Of a stretch of DNA of 64,000 bases, positions 8,521 through 18,681 are shown piece after piece. Source of the stretch: Kaistella sp. SH40-3. Its GTDB lineage: Bacteria; Bacteroidota; Bacteroidia; Flavobacteriales; Weeksellaceae. The position numbers and the translations under genes were made by a program. Location: contig NZ_JAQYUS010000005.1 of the NCBI RefSeq assembly GCF_030686865.1, forward strand, positions 1 to 64,000, read 5' to 3'. The notes under the pieces were generated by a model that saw only the letters and a list, made by a program, of their open reading frames with translations, made no database searches and had not been told where the DNA came from. Positions within the stretch are counted from its first letter, which is position 1. Each line of letters begins with the position of its first letter.

Positions 8521-9755
8521 AAAAACTAATACTATTCACGCTCATGCTGTTCACTTTATCAGCGTGTGAAAAACTAAAATTCTGGGAAGACACCAATTCG
8601 CAAGCAGCAGAAATGCATACTTATACGTGTCCAATGCATCCGGAAATAATTTCAGATAAACCTGGAAAATGCCCGAAATGCGGAATGGATCTGGTGCTGA
8701 AAGATGCGCCTGCACAAAAAGAAGATGGTATCAAACTGGACGATCTTTTACAACCCACCAATAACTATGTGGTTTCTCAGTTGCCCGTTACTCGTCTCGC
8801 AAAGGAAAATGTCCCAACCACCGTTGAGGCATTGGGCATCGTAGATTACGACACGCGCCAGATCGGAACGATCTCTTCCCGAATTGCCGGAAGGATCGAG
8901 AAATTGTATGTTCGGTACAAATTCCAAAAAGTTTCCAAAGGTCAACGGATTTTGGACATTTACAGTCCAGAGTTACTCACGGCACAGCAAAATCATTTAT
9001 TCGTGTTGAAAAATGACCGTTCAAACGCTATGATGATCAATGCATCCCGACAAAAATTGCTTCTTTTGGGAATGCCGGCGTCGCAGATTCAAAGTATCAG
9101 CAGGAAAGGGAAACCAGATCTGAGCGTTCCTGTCTTTAGTAATTACAGCGGATATATTCAATCTGCCGGAGGTATGGAAAACCAGTCACAACCGAATGAA
9201 GTAATGCAGGCCAATTCAGTAACTGCAGAATTGCCACTTAAAGAAGGCATGTATCTGCAAAAAGGAGAAAATATATTTACGGTGTACAATCCCAGTCGAA
9301 GTTGGGCACTCCTCAATATTTTTGCAGAAGATATTGCTTTGGTGAGCAAAGGACAGTCGGTTACAGTTATTCCGCAAAACGATCCTTCAAGTCGGTTTAA
9401 AGGTACCATTGATTTTATTGAACCTTTCTTCCGTCCAGATAGCAAAACAGTTACAGCAAGAGTTTATTTCGACAACAGCGTAGCGAAAATACCGATTGGT
9501 ACTCAGGTAAATGCCGAAATTTCAAGCCACTCTAAATCAGCCGATTGGCTACCAAAAACAGCCGTAGTTTCTTTGGGTATTGATAAAATTGTCTTTAAGA
9601 AAGCACCTGGCGGTTTTACTGCTCACAAAGTCGGAACCGGCGCTATCGTAAAAGATAAAATTGAAATTGTAAGTGGGTTGAAACCCGAAGACGAAGTAGC
9701 AGAAAATGCTCAATATCTCATGGATAGCGAAAGTCTGATTAAAGTAAACAAGTAA
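8517..9755 (+). CDS. cusB: CusB-type RND adaptor with N-terminal metal-binding domain
   Basis: 412-residue periplasmic adaptor lipoprotein (lipobox LSAC). Residues about 33-62 are a heavy-metal-binding domain with YTCPMHPE and CPKCGMDL, followed by barrel-sandwich, hairpin and beta-barrel domains (EKLYVRYKFQKVSKGQ, EGMYLQKGE). It bridges the CusA permease and TolC channel. It starts inside the stop of the TolC gene. A second adaptor of the same class follows immediately, which is unusual for one permease. Confidence 0.87.
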   Translation: MKKLILFTLMLFTLSACEKLKFWEDTNSQAAEMHTYTCPMHPEIISDKPGKCPKCGMDLVLKDAPAQKEDGIKLDDLLQPTNNYVVSQLPVTRLAKENVPTTVEALGIVDYDTRQIGTISSRIAGRIEKLYVRYKFQKVSKGQRILDIYSPELLTAQQNHLFVLKNDRSNAMMINASRQKLLLLGMPASQIQSISRKGKPDLSVPVFSNYSGYIQSAGGMENQSQPNEVMQANSVTAELPLKEGMYLQKGENIFTVYNPSRSWALLNIFAEDIALVSKGQSVTVIPQNDPSSRFKGTIDFIEPFFRPDSKTVTARVYFDNSVAKIPIGTQVNAEISSHSKSADWLPKTAVVSLGIDKIVFKKAPGGFTAHKVGTGAIVKDKIEIVSGLKPEDEVAENAQYLMDSESLIKVNK

Positions 9756-9766
9756 ATAAACAAAAA

Positions 9767-10963
9767 ATGAAATTCAATATTCTACTAATGGTACTGTTGG
9801 TTTTTCTTTTTTCCTGTAAAAAAGAAGAAGATCCACACGCGAACCACGATATATACTACACCTGCTCAATGCATCCACAGATCGTGGCAGACAAACCTGG
9901 TAAATGTCCCATTTGTCATATGGATCTGGTGCCTGTAGAGAAGAAAAAAAATGATGACCCGAACGCACTTGTCCTGAATGATGAGCAGATCAAACTGGGC
10001 AATATCAAAACAGTCAGTCTCGGAAATGATGAATTGTCCGACAAGCTGACGCTCACTGGAACACTCAATTTCAATCAGTATAAAATGCATTCTGTCAGTT
10101 CCCGCGTCATGGGCAGAGTGGAAAAATTATATTATAAAAACATCGGTGAATACGTGCCTCAAGGTTCTCCTTTAATAGAAATTTATAGTGAAGAACTGAA
10201 TAATGCCAAACAGGAATATCTTTTGGCATTAGAGCGGCAACATCTTTTTAAAGGAAACACCTCCATCGATTTCGATCAGTTGCTCCAAAGTTCCCACAAT
10301 AAACTTTCGCTTTGGGGAATGTCGCAAGGACAGATCCGTCAATTAGAAAGAACGCGAAAAGCACCGCTCACTACAACAATATATAGTACTGGGTCAGGAT
10401 TCATCACAGATTTAAATATATCAGAAGGTGCATATCTGTCAGAAGGTGGAACCATTTTGACGCTTGCCGATCTTTCTACACTTTGGGCAGAAGCTCAGGT
10501 TTACTCTTCCCAAATGGCACTGATCCATCGGGATACAAAAGTGATTGTTTCCATCCCCGATATGGATAATTTGAAAATTGAAGGAAAAATCGATTTTACC
10601 AATCCAGAAATAAATTCCGCCAGCAGAATCAATCTGGTGCGGGTTTCCATTCCCAATAAGGATAATTTGCTAAAACCCGGAATGCCGGTTTATGTTTTGG
10701 TAGAAAATGAGTCTCGCAAAACGCTCACTTTGCCAACAGACGCTGTGATTCGAGATGGAAAAATGGCGACGGTTTGGGTAAAAACTGCAAAAAACACCTT
10801 TGTCAATAGAATGGTAAAAACAGGTTTAGAAACGGACGACCGTATTGAAATTTTGTCGGGCGTAAAAGAAGATGATGAAATCGTGATTTCGGGAACTTAC
10901 CTGCTCAATAGCGAATACATTTTCAAAAAAGGTGCAGATCCAATGGCGGGTCACGATATGTAG
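9767..10963 (+). CDS. Second CusB-type RND adaptor with metal-binding domain
   Basis: 398 residues, lipobox LFSC, then a heavy-metal-binding domain (YTCSMHPQ, CPICHMDLVP; the Gly of the usual CGMD is replaced by His) and the adaptor fold. The C-terminus ends MAGHDM, a Met/His tail suited to copper. It lies 11 bp after the first adaptor. The two are clearly diverged paralogues rather than a recent duplication. They may form a mixed hexamer or load different metals; that is inference. Confidence 0.85.
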   Translation: MKFNILLMVLLVFLFSCKKEEDPHANHDIYYTCSMHPQIVADKPGKCPICHMDLVPVEKKKNDDPNALVLNDEQIKLGNIKTVSLGNDELSDKLTLTGTLNFNQYKMHSVSSRVMGRVEKLYYKNIGEYVPQGSPLIEIYSEELNNAKQEYLLALERQHLFKGNTSIDFDQLLQSSHNKLSLWGMSQGQIRQLERTRKAPLTTTIYSTGSGFITDLNISEGAYLSEGGTILTLADLSTLWAEAQVYSSQMALIHRDTKVIVSIPDMDNLKIEGKIDFTNPEINSASRINLVRVSIPNKDNLLKPGMPVYVLVENESRKTLTLPTDAVIRDGKMATVWVKTAKNTFVNRMVKTGLETDDRIEILSGVKEDDEIVISGTYLLNSEYIFKKGADPMAGHDM

Positions 10964-10981
10964 AAGATATAAAACTAAAAT

Positions 10982-11422
10982 GTGAAAAAATTAGCAATCA
11001 TATTCATTTCAGTAGTCATTCTGTTTTTGGCCGTGCAGGTTATTCCTGTGCAAAGAAATGAATTGCCAATTCCTGCAGGTAAAAGTTTCGTAATTAAATT
11101 TAATGTTCCTGATAATGTCAACCTAATCCTGCAAAAATCCTGTTACGATTGTCATAGCAACCATACCAATTATCCGTGGTATGGAAACATTCAGCCAACT
11201 GCTTTGCTTTTAGAAAAGCATATTTCGGAGGGTAGAACGAAACTTAATTTTGATGAATTTAAGGACTACGGTGAACGGCGACTTCGTTCTAAATATACAG
11301 AAATAGTAAAACAGATTGAGCAGGATAAAATGCCCTTAACCTCTTATCTCTGGCTTCATCCCGAGGCCCAACTTTCTAAGTCAGATAAAACATTATTGAT
11401 CCAATACTTTCAAATACAATAA
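10982..11422 (+). CDS. Haem-binding domain protein (CxxCH)
   Basis: 146 residues with an N-terminal hydrophobic anchor (4-21) and a CYDCHSNHTNYPWY segment near 50, the CxxCH signature of the Haem_bd family common in Bacteroidota. The start is GTG at 10982: the ATG overlapping it at 10980 is followed at once by TGA. Role within the copper module is unknown; electron transfer or copper reduction are possibilities. Confidence 0.78.
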   Translation: MKKLAIIFISVVILFLAVQVIPVQRNELPIPAGKSFVIKFNVPDNVNLILQKSCYDCHSNHTNYPWYGNIQPTALLLEKHISEGRTKLNFDEFKDYGERRLRSKYTEIVKQIEQDKMPLTSYLWLHPEAQLSKSDKTLLIQYFQIQ

Positions 11423-11425
11423 ACG

Positions 11426-11992
11426 ATGATAAAAAATTTCTACATAAAAAATATGGTTTGTGACCGGTGCATCAAGGTGTTGCGTGAGGAGTTACAGAAC
11501 TGCGGCATAGAAGTTTTGCATGTCGAACTGGGTGAAATACAGCTTTCTATGGAAAATCCTGAGGACGAAACAAACCTCCATTCAGTCTTAGAAAAAAATG
11601 GATTTTCCCTCATTGAGAGTCCGGAAAAACAACTCGTGGAACAGATTAAAATAGAACTCATCAAACTCTTGAATGATTTGCCGCTTGAATTAAACCAAAA
11701 TCTTTCTATTTATCTTGAAGATTTAATGCACACCGAATATTCTAAAATAAGCAAACTGTTTTCAACAACTGAAGGAATCACAATTGAGAAATATTTCATA
11801 AAATTAAAGATTGAGAAAGTAAAGGAACTCATTCAAAATCAAGAATATAACTTTACGGAAATCAGTCGGTTGCTCAATTATAATAATGTGAATTACCTGA
11901 GTAGACAATTCGCAAGCGAAACGGGAATGAGTTTGACTTTTTATAAATCAAATAACGCTAATAACAGAAATCCATTAGACCGAATTATATAG
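11426..11992 (+). CDS. AraC-type regulator with HMA-like metal sensor domain
   Basis: 188 residues. Residues 1-60 resemble a heavy-metal-associated (HMA) domain with the Cys12-x-x-Cys15 pair in NMVCDRC. Residues about 105-180 form an AraC-type double helix-turn-helix (KVKELIQNQEYNFTEIS.. YLSRQFASETGMSLTFYK). The combination suggests a one-component copper or heavy-metal sensor whose HMA domain binds metal directly. It is the last gene of the cus-like operon (3 bp after the previous stop), so it is probably autoregulated with it. A paralogue at 58719-59279 has lost the first Cys. Confidence 0.8.
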   Translation: MIKNFYIKNMVCDRCIKVLREELQNCGIEVLHVELGEIQLSMENPEDETNLHSVLEKNGFSLIESPEKQLVEQIKIELIKLLNDLPLELNQNLSIYLEDLMHTEYSKISKLFSTTEGITIEKYFIKLKIEKVKELIQNQEYNFTEISRLLNYNNVNYLSRQFASETGMSLTFYKSNNANNRNPLDRII

Positions 11993-12264
11993 ATTTAAAC
12001 CAATATTATGATACAAAAAAAATGAATATCGCCGTATCATTACCTAATTATTAATGCTCCAATTTTAGGATGAAGGAAGATAAAGCTAGTCAGAACGAAA
12101 GCCTTCTTGAATGGAGGAAAACGCTCTTTTTAACAAACTTTCTAAAGCTTACTACTTGGTAAGATATTTGAGACATAAGGATCTGCAATGGAAAAAATGA
12201 GGACAAAGTTGAAATCATACCATTCAAAACTTATTATTTTAAAAACAATTTAAATTTTATTACA

Positions 12265-12735
12265 ATGAAAAAATTAATTTTCACAGCCCTATTTTCAGTA
12301 TTTTCAGTTCTAAACTTGTCGGCTCAAAAAAGCGATGCGGCAGTTTCTAAACTTTATGAAAATTATTTGGGAATTAAAACGGCTCTTGCTACAGACAATT
12401 CAGATGCGGCTTCAAAAGCTGCCGATACTTTTATTAAATCTGTCTCCATGGTAGATTACAAAGTATTATCGGAAGGGAATCTGGATGTTTTGCGTAAAAA
12501 CGCAACAAAAATCGCAGAGAGTCGCAGCATCGAAACTCAGAGAGAATCGTTCAATGGTCTTTCAGGCAGCATGATCGCTTTAACTGAGAAATTCAAATTG
12601 GCTGACCAATCTGTTTTTGTTCAGTATTGTCCAATGGCAGATGCTTCTTGGTTGAGTGCTGAAAAAGAAATCAGAAATCCTTATTACGGTGCCTCTATGT
12701 TGAAATGTGGAAGCGTAAAATCAGAAATTAAGTAA
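12265..12735 (+). CDS. Secreted DUF3347 protein
   Basis: 156 residues with a signal peptide (MKKLIFTALFSVFSVLNLSAQ) and a DUF3347 domain ending in YCPMADASWL, NPYYGASML and KCGS. It lacks the lipobox and Met/His-rich linker of the paralogue at 3377 and so should be soluble in the periplasm. A 270-bp gap without ORFs separates it from the regulator gene upstream, so it likely begins its own transcript. Copper binding is inferred. Confidence 0.78.
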   Translation: MKKLIFTALFSVFSVLNLSAQKSDAAVSKLYENYLGIKTALATDNSDAASKAADTFIKSVSMVDYKVLSEGNLDVLRKNATKIAESRSIETQRESFNGLSGSMIALTEKFKLADQSVFVQYCPMADASWLSAEKEIRNPYYGASMLKCGSVKSEIK

Positions 12736-12915
12736 ACTGATGATCTGTAGCTACGTCGAGATTACATGAATATGTTAATTTTAACTGTAGCTAAATTTTA
12801 TCCGTAATTACATGAACCTTGAATAAACTAACAATCAAGAACTTATAAAGATTTGATTGTTGGTTATCGGGGTTTAGAGAATCAATTCACTACAAATCAA
12901 TTCAAACATTTAATA

Positions 12916-15411
12916 ATGAAACACATCTATCACATTCAAGGAATGACTTGCGGCGGCTGTCGCAGCCACGTAGAAGAAACACTTTCCGAGGTAGAAGGTG
13001 TTTCAAAAGTTCACGTTGATCTAGATAAATCAGAAGCTACAATCGAAATGGGTTCTCATATTCCCCTCGAAAAATTTCAGGAAGCTCTGAAAAAAGATGG
13101 TGATAAATATACCATCCATAATCCCGGTGAACATCACCATATTGAACCGAAAGAAGAAAAGCCGAAAGAAAAAGGAAACGGAACTTTCTATTGCCCAATG
13201 CATTGCGAAGGGGAGAAAACCTACGATAAAGCGGGCGATTGTCCGGTCTGCGGAATGGATTTGGTAGAAGAACAAAAATTAAGCAGTTCGAATTCGGAAC
13301 AATGGACTTGTCCAATGCATCCAGAAATTATAAGAGATGAACCGGGAGCATGTCCGATATGTGGAATGGATTTGGTGCCGATGGAACCTGATATTTCTGC
13401 GGAAGAGAAAACCTATAAAAAATTACTAACAAAATTATGGATTGCCAGTATTTTTACTTTACCCATTTTCTTAATGGCGATGAGTGAAATGATTCCAAAC
13501 AATCCACTCTATAATTTGATGGAACAGAAATACTGGAACTGGGTGCAATTTGCTTTGTCGATTCCAGTTGTATTTTATGCGACCTGGATGTTTTTTGAAC
13601 GTGCCTATAAAAGCATCAAGACGTGGAATCTCAATATGTTTACACTAATTGGAATTGGTGCTGGAGCAGCTTTCCTTTTTAGTGTTTTTGGAATGTTTTT
13701 TCCGGATATTTTCCCAGAACAATTTAAATCGCATACTGGAGCAGTTCACGTTTATTTTGAAGCTGCGACAGTGATTTTGACTTTAGTTTTATTGGGACAG
13801 GTATTGGAAGCAAGAGCGCACAGCAAAACAAATTCCGCGGTTAAAGAATTATTAAAACTCGCACCAAACCGAGCGATTAGAGTTAAAGACGGCATTGAAG
13901 AAGAAGTAACGATTGAACAGATTGTGATTGGTGACATTCTGCGTGTAAAACCTGGCGAAAAAATTCCCGTGGATGGTGCAATCACAGAAGGCGAAACCTC
14001 TGTAGATGAATCGATGATTACGGGTGAACCTATTCCCGTAACCAAATCAATAGATGATAAAGTAAGTAGTGGCACCATCAATGGCAACCAATCCTTTTTA
14101 ATGAAAGCAGAAAAAGTGGGGTCAGATACGTTACTTTCTCAAATTGTGGAAATGGTTAATAACGCCAGTCGAAGTCGCGCACCTATTCAAAAGTTAGCTG
14201 ATACCGTTTCAGGGTATTTTGTACCGATTGTTGTACTCGTTTCAATTATTACTTTTATTGTTTGGGCGGTTTTTGGACCACAACCGGTTTATGTTTATGC
14301 TTTCGTCAATGCGATTGCAGTTCTTATTATAGCCTGTCCCTGTGCTTTAGGATTAGCCACACCAATGTCTGTAATGGTGGGTGTGGGTAAAGGTGCTCAA
14401 AACGGAGTATTGATAAAAAACGCCGAGGCTTTAGAAAAAATGGATAAGGTGGACACTTTGATTATTGATAAAACAGGAACCATTACCGAAGGAAAACCAA
14501 CTGTTGAAAAAATAGGAGTTTTCGGAGATCACTTTACGGAAAAAGAAGTTTTACAGCTCATTGTTTCTTTAAATAAAATGAGCGAACATCCATTAGCAGA
14601 TGCAACCGTAAAATATGGAAAAGAACAAAATACAGAAATTATAACTGCTGAAAATTTCAGTGCAGTTACAGGCAAAGGTGTTGAAGGAAAGGTCAACGGT
14701 AAGAAAGTCGATTTGGGTAATGCTAAAATGATGGAATATGCCAAGGCTGAAATTACTTCTGAAATGGAAACAGAAGCCCAGAATTTTCAGAAACAGGGAA
14801 AAACGGTTTCATATTTATCTATCGATGGAAAAGTTGCCGGATATGTGGTTATTGGTGACAAAATAAAACCGACCAGTGCAAAAGCAATTAAAGAATTAAT
14901 GGAAAAAGGCATTGACGTGATCATGCTCACAGGAGATAACCATGATACTGCACAAGCGGTCGCGAAAGAACTCAATCTTGTCCATTTTAAAGCTGGAATG
15001 CTACCTGAAAATAAACTGCAGGAAGTAGAGAAACTTCAGAAAAACGGAAAGATCGTAGCAATGGCTGGAGACGGAATTAATGATGCACCTGCCTTGGCAA
15101 AAAGTGATGTTGGAATCGCGATGGGAACCGGAACTGATGTTGCCATTGAAAGTGCAATGATCACTTTGGTGCAAGGCGATTTGCACGGAATTGTAAAAGC
15201 AAGAAATTTAAGCGACGCTGTGATGAAGAATATCAAACAAAACTTATTTTTTGCTTTAGGTTATAATATACTAGGAATTCCAATTGCAGCGGGAGTTTTG
15301 TTTCCAGTTTTCGGAATCCTTTTATCTCCGATGATTGCAGCGCTGGCAATGAGTTTCAGTTCCGTATCAGTGATCGGTAATTCACTACGTTTAAAAAACA
15401 TTAAAATTTAA
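12916..15411 (+). CDS. copA: Cu(+)-exporting P1B-type ATPase
   Basis: 831 residues from the ATG at 12916, where the HMA domain begins; an in-frame start 63 bp upstream adds unrelated residues. Domains in order: HMA (Cys12-x-x-Cys15 in MTCGGC), two heavy-metal-binding domains ([17 protein letters not shown] near 90-116 and [19 protein letters not shown] near 131-158), membrane domain with the CPC metal site in [12 protein letters not shown], phosphorylation site DKTGT, HP motif (SEHPLAD) and [10 protein letters not shown]. It pumps Cu(I) out of the cytoplasm, supplying the periplasmic oxidase and Cus-type system beside it. Three metal domains before the ATPase core is on the heavy side. Confidence 0.95.
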   Translation: MKHIYHIQGMTCGGCRSHVEETLSEVEGVSKVHVDLDKSEATIEMGSHIPLEKFQEALKKDGDKYTIHNPGEHHHIEPKEEKPKEKGNGTFYCPMHCEGEKTYDKAGDCPVCGMDLVEEQKLSSSNSEQWTCPMHPEIIRDEPGACPICGMDLVPMEPDISAEEKTYKKLLTKLWIASIFTLPIFLMAMSEMIPNNPLYNLMEQKYWNWVQFALSIPVVFYATWMFFERAYKSIKTWNLNMFTLIGIGAGAAFLFSVFGMFFPDIFPEQFKSHTGAVHVYFEAATVILTLVLLGQVLEARAHSKTNSAVKELLKLAPNRAIRVKDGIEEEVTIEQIVIGDILRVKPGEKIPVDGAITEGETSVDESMITGEPIPVTKSIDDKVSSGTINGNQSFLMKAEKVGSDTLLSQIVEMVNNASRSRAPIQKLADTVSGYFVPIVVLVSIITFIVWAVFGPQPVYVYAFVNAIAVLIIACPCALGLATPMSVMVGVGKGAQNGVLIKNAEALEKMDKVDTLIIDKTGTITEGKPTVEKIGVFGDHFTEKEVLQLIVSLNKMSEHPLADATVKYGKEQNTEIITAENFSAVTGKGVEGKVNGKKVDLGNAKMMEYAKAEITSEMETEAQNFQKQGKTVSYLSIDGKVAGYVVIGDKIKPTSAKAIKELMEKGIDVIMLTGDNHDTAQAVAKELNLVHFKAGMLPENKLQEVEKLQKNGKIVAMAGDGINDAPALAKSDVGIAMGTGTDVAIESAMITLVQGDLHGIVKARNLSDAVMKNIKQNLFFALGYNILGIPIAAGVLFPVFGILLSPMIAALAMSFSSVSVIGNSLRLKNIKI

Positions 15412-15421
15412 AAATAAAATT

Positions 15422-15904
15422 ATGGAAAATTCAATGGACCACTCAAAAAGTAACGTGTACACCAAATTTGTTTTAATGCTTGCGGCTTCATTTGTAGCGA
15501 TGTACATTACCATGTATCTCAATACCTACGAACTGGATCATGTTTATTTCAGCATGACCAGATTTTATATGGTATGTCTTGGAATCTCTGCTATGGCTTT
15601 GATCATGTTCTTTTTTATGCGAAAAATGTATCAAAATAAGCAGAAAAACCTTGGAATAATAGTGGGAAGTGTAGGTTTGTTTTTCGCTGCACTCGGTTTG
15701 GTTCGTGAGCAAAGTCCTATCGTAGGTGATGTTCTTTGGATGAAAGGAATGATTCCTCACCATTCGATTGCTATATTAACAAGTGAGCGAGCCGATATCA
15801 AAGATCCTGAAGTAAAAAAATTAGCCGAAAGCATCATTTCTGCGCAAAGAAAAGAAATTGAAGAAATGAAAACAATGATAAAAAGATTAGAGAATGAAAA
15901 ATAA
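15422..15904 (+). CDS. DUF305 membrane protein
   Basis: 160 residues with three predicted TM helices (about 14-32, 43-64, 76-92) and a C-terminal DUF305 segment containing MKGMIPHHSIAI and an ISAQRKEIEEM helix. DUF305 proteins carry conserved His/Met and are frequent in copper-resistance clusters; binding of copper outside the membrane is inferred. The 3' end overlaps the oxidase gene by 11 bp, so the two are coupled. Confidence 0.8.
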   Translation: MENSMDHSKSNVYTKFVLMLAASFVAMYITMYLNTYELDHVYFSMTRFYMVCLGISAMALIMFFFMRKMYQNKQKNLGIIVGSVGLFFAALGLVREQSPIVGDVLWMKGMIPHHSIAILTSERADIKDPEVKKLAESIISAQRKEIEEMKTMIKRLENEK

Positions 15905-18398
15905 AATACCCAACTTTTTAAAATTATGCACGCTGCTCTTCCTTGTCGTGTCGGTTCAGGGATTTTCGCAGGACCATAACATGCACATGCAGAAAAAAGA
16001 GACTACAAAAGAAGATGGCAAAATTTCTTTTGGCGGAAAAACAGTTCGGTATGATCTGTATGTAAAAGACACGCTCGTAAATTTCACCGGAAAACCAGCC
16101 AGGGCAATTGCCATCAATGGCAAATTAATGGCGCCAACTTTATATTTTACAGAAGGTGATACGGCCGAAATTTACCTTCACAATCAATTGAAGGAAAATA
16201 CAGGTCTTCACTGGCACGGCGTAATTCTTCCCAATGAAATGGATGGTGTTCCGTACTTGACTACGAAAGAAGTGAAACCTGGTGAAACGCATCTTTACAA
16301 ATTCCGTATTTCTCAAAATGGTACTTATTGGTATCATTCACATGAGGGAACTCAGGAACAGATCGGGATGAATGGTATTTTGGTTTTTAATAAAAGAGAT
16401 ACTCAGCCAAGTAAAAAGTTCGCGGCAGACATTCCGGTGATTTTGGGAGAGTGGACCGATGAAAACCCAAAACAAATTATGCGAAGATTGCACATGGATC
16501 GTGGAGATTACTGGGCCATCAAAAAAGGTACTGTTCAGAGTTATTCTGAAGCCATCGGAAAAGGACATTTCGGAACCAAATTGCTTAATGAGTGGAAAAG
16601 AATGGAAGCCATGGACGTGAGTGACGTTTATTACGATAATTTCCTCATTAATGGACAAATTTCGTCTAACTACAAAAACTTAAAAGCCGGTGATAAAGTA
16701 CGGCTTCGAGTAGCAAATGGTGCATCTTCCTCTTATTTTTGGCTGAATTATGGGGGCGGGAAAATCACCGTTATTGGAACTGATGGCAATGAGGTAGAAC
16801 CTGTGGATGTTGACCGTTTAATTGTAGGTGTTTCCGAATCTTATGATATAGAAGTTACTGTTCCGGAAAATAAAAGTTTTGAATTCCGTGCAACTTCGGA
16901 AGACCGGCAAGGTCATGCCTCACTTTATTTAGGAGACGGAGCAAAAGTGGATGCGCCTAATCTGCCAAAATTAATGCTGTTTGAAGGCATGAAGATGATG
17001 AACGACATGATGTTAATGAGCGGCGACATGAAGCCGATGAGCATGACGATGGGTAACCAGGTGATGGATATGAATGAAGTGATGTATCCGGAATTGTCAG
17101 AAAGCCAGCGCATGAAAACCATGCAGCACATGATGGAAATGATGGGAACGAAATCTGACATGAAAATGAAGGATGGAAAAATGGAAATGGATCACAGCAA
17201 AATGGACATGAAATCTGACATGAAAATGAATGATGGAAAAATGGAAATGGATCACAGCAAGATGGAAATGAAAATGAAGGATGAAAAAACGGAAATGGAT
17301 CACAGCAAAATGGACATGAAATCTGACATGAAAATGGATGATGATAAAATGAACATGGATCACAGCAACCATGACATGGGATCTTCAGAAGAAAAAACCA
17401 TCAAGCGTCTTAACTATAATATGTTAAAATCTCCCTTCAAAACTATTTTGCCCAATGATAATGTAAAGGATTTGAAGTTTACTTTGGAAGGTAACATGCG
17501 TAATTATCTCTGGACATTAGATAATAAAACCGTGGCTGAAAGTGATAAAATTTTGATTAAAAAGGGGGAAGTCGTAAGAATCACCATGTACAATAATTCC
17601 ATGATGCGTCATCCGATGCACCTCCACGGTCATGATTTCCGCGTAATTAACGCTAAAGGGGAATATGCACCTTTAAAAAATGTAATTGACATTGCACCTA
17701 TGGAAACTGTGACGATAGAATTTGCCGCGAATCAAGATGGAGACTGGTTTTTCCACTGTCATATTTTATATCACATGATGAGTGGAATGGGAAGAGTTTT
17801 CAGTTATGAAAATTCAGCACCAAACCCACAATTACCGAATAAAGAAGCATCATACAAACAGTTTCTAAACAAGAACCGAATGATTAATACTACTGCAATG
17901 TTGGATGTAGCGTCTAATAAATTTCATTTTGAAAACATGACGATGTTAGGAGCGAGATGGTTGAATGTGAATGAATTACACAGTAATTATGATTTTACAC
18001 ATTACGAAGGAAGTGTAAAAGTGGGTCGGTTTTTAGGAAAATACCAATGGGCGATGCCTTATGTCGGTTTTAGAAGTAACAAAAATCATGATATGGCAAA
18101 AACCTGGTTCGGGCAAAATGTAATGCCGCAGAATCAAAATGTAGCCATTGCCGGAGTTCGCTACCTTCTTCCATTCTTGGTGATGGCCGATGCAAACATA
18201 GACCATAATGGAAAAGTACGTTTGGAATTAGGCCGAGAAGGAATTCCAATTTCACCCAGAATTCGTGGAAATTTTGCCGTTAATTCAGACAAAGAATTTG
18301 ATTTTGGCTTAAAATATATCCTTCAAAAATGGGTTTCAGTTTCCACAAATTACGACAGTGAATATGGATTTGGAGCGGGTTTAACCTTCATGTATTAG
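15894..18398 (+). CDS. copA: Multicopper oxidase fused to a CopB-like C-terminal domain
   Basis: 834 residues, much longer than a standard CopA/PcoA oxidase (about 600). Signal peptide 1-25; cupredoxin copper ligands HWHG at 106-109 and YHSH at 147-150, then HPMHLHGH and HCHILYH toward the end of the oxidase part. Residues about 420-495 are a Met/His/Asp-rich repeat region. The last 180 residues or so (ARWLNVNELHS, QWAMPYVGFR, GVRYLLPF, GLTFMY) resemble the CopB outer-membrane beta-barrel, giving an oxidase-CopB fusion. Expected to oxidise Cu(I) to less toxic Cu(II) in the periplasm. The CopB assignment is by pattern only. CopA here is the oxidase name, not the ATPase. Confidence 0.88.
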   Translation: MKNKIPNFLKLCTLLFLVVSVQGFSQDHNMHMQKKETTKEDGKISFGGKTVRYDLYVKDTLVNFTGKPARAIAINGKLMAPTLYFTEGDTAEIYLHNQLKENTGLHWHGVILPNEMDGVPYLTTKEVKPGETHLYKFRISQNGTYWYHSHEGTQEQIGMNGILVFNKRDTQPSKKFAADIPVILGEWTDENPKQIMRRLHMDRGDYWAIKKGTVQSYSEAIGKGHFGTKLLNEWKRMEAMDVSDVYYDNFLINGQISSNYKNLKAGDKVRLRVANGASSSYFWLNYGGGKITVIGTDGNEVEPVDVDRLIVGVSESYDIEVTVPENKSFEFRATSEDRQGHASLYLGDGAKVDAPNLPKLMLFEGMKMMNDMMLMSGDMKPMSMTMGNQVMDMNEVMYPELSESQRMKTMQHMMEMMGTKSDMKMKDGKMEMDHSKMDMKSDMKMNDGKMEMDHSKMEMKMKDEKTEMDHSKMDMKSDMKMDDDKMNMDHSNHDMGSSEEKTIKRLNYNMLKSPFKTILPNDNVKDLKFTLEGNMRNYLWTLDNKTVAESDKILIKKGEVVRITMYNNSMMRHPMHLHGHDFRVINAKGEYAPLKNVIDIAPMETVTIEFAANQDGDWFFHCHILYHMMSGMGRVFSYENSAPNPQLPNKEASYKQFLNKNRMINTTAMLDVASNKFHFENMTMLGARWLNVNELHSNYDFTHYEGSVKVGRFLGKYQWAMPYVGFRSNKNHDMAKTWFGQNVMPQNQNVAIAGVRYLLPFLVMADANIDHNGKVRLELGREGIPISPRIRGNFAVNSDKEFDFGLKYILQKWVSVSTNYDSEYGFGAGLTFMY
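17151..17378 (+). repeat. In-frame tandem repeat encoding Met/His copper-binding motifs
   Basis: Four tandem units, 60, 60, 48 and 60 bp (17151, 17211, 17271, 17319), inside the oxidase gene. Each encodes a variant of MKMxDxKMEMDHSKMD. Unit three lacks 12 bp, so copy and length change keep frame. Met- and His-rich repeats of this type bind Cu(I) and occur in copper oxidases. Confidence 0.85.
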
Positions 18399-18423
18399 AT
18401 AAAAAATATCCAATAAAATTTTT

Positions 18424-18463
18424 AAATCCGTCTCCTTTTTAAAGTGGGACGGATTTTATTTTT
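18424..18463 (+). terminator. Intrinsic terminator after the copper oxidase gene
   Basis: AAATCCGTC (18424-18432) pairs with GACGGATTT (18448-18456), followed by a T-rich tract. It sits 26 bp after the oxidase stop and closes the copper module. Confidence 0.8.
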
Positions 18464-18681
18464 AATGTTTTTGTATTACTTAAACAATTATAAAAATATA
18501 AAGCCTTGCGGTGAAGTAAAAATTGGGTGCAAAATTGTTATTAAGACGCTATGAAAACTTTTGAGGGCATTAATTATATTATAATATGAACTTAAAAAAA
18601 ATTGCAAACAAAGCGCTTATACATTACAACCGACAAATTAATCTAAATGACTAAAAATCAATTACAATAAACAATAACACT

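Noticed and set aside
12853..12915. Upstream start for the copper ATPase
   Set aside because: The added 21 residues have no HMA similarity, while the ATG at 12916 begins the HMA domain at the expected place.
17097..17372. His-rich 91-codon frame on the minus strand inside the copper oxidase gene
   Set aside because: It is the antisense of the Met/His repeat region: CAT is the complement of ATG, so a Met-rich array automatically gives a His-rich shadow. No start signal or family match.
17151..17378. CRISPR-like or satellite array
   Set aside because: Units are contiguous, in frame and coding, without spacers. No CRISPR array was seen elsewhere in the window.
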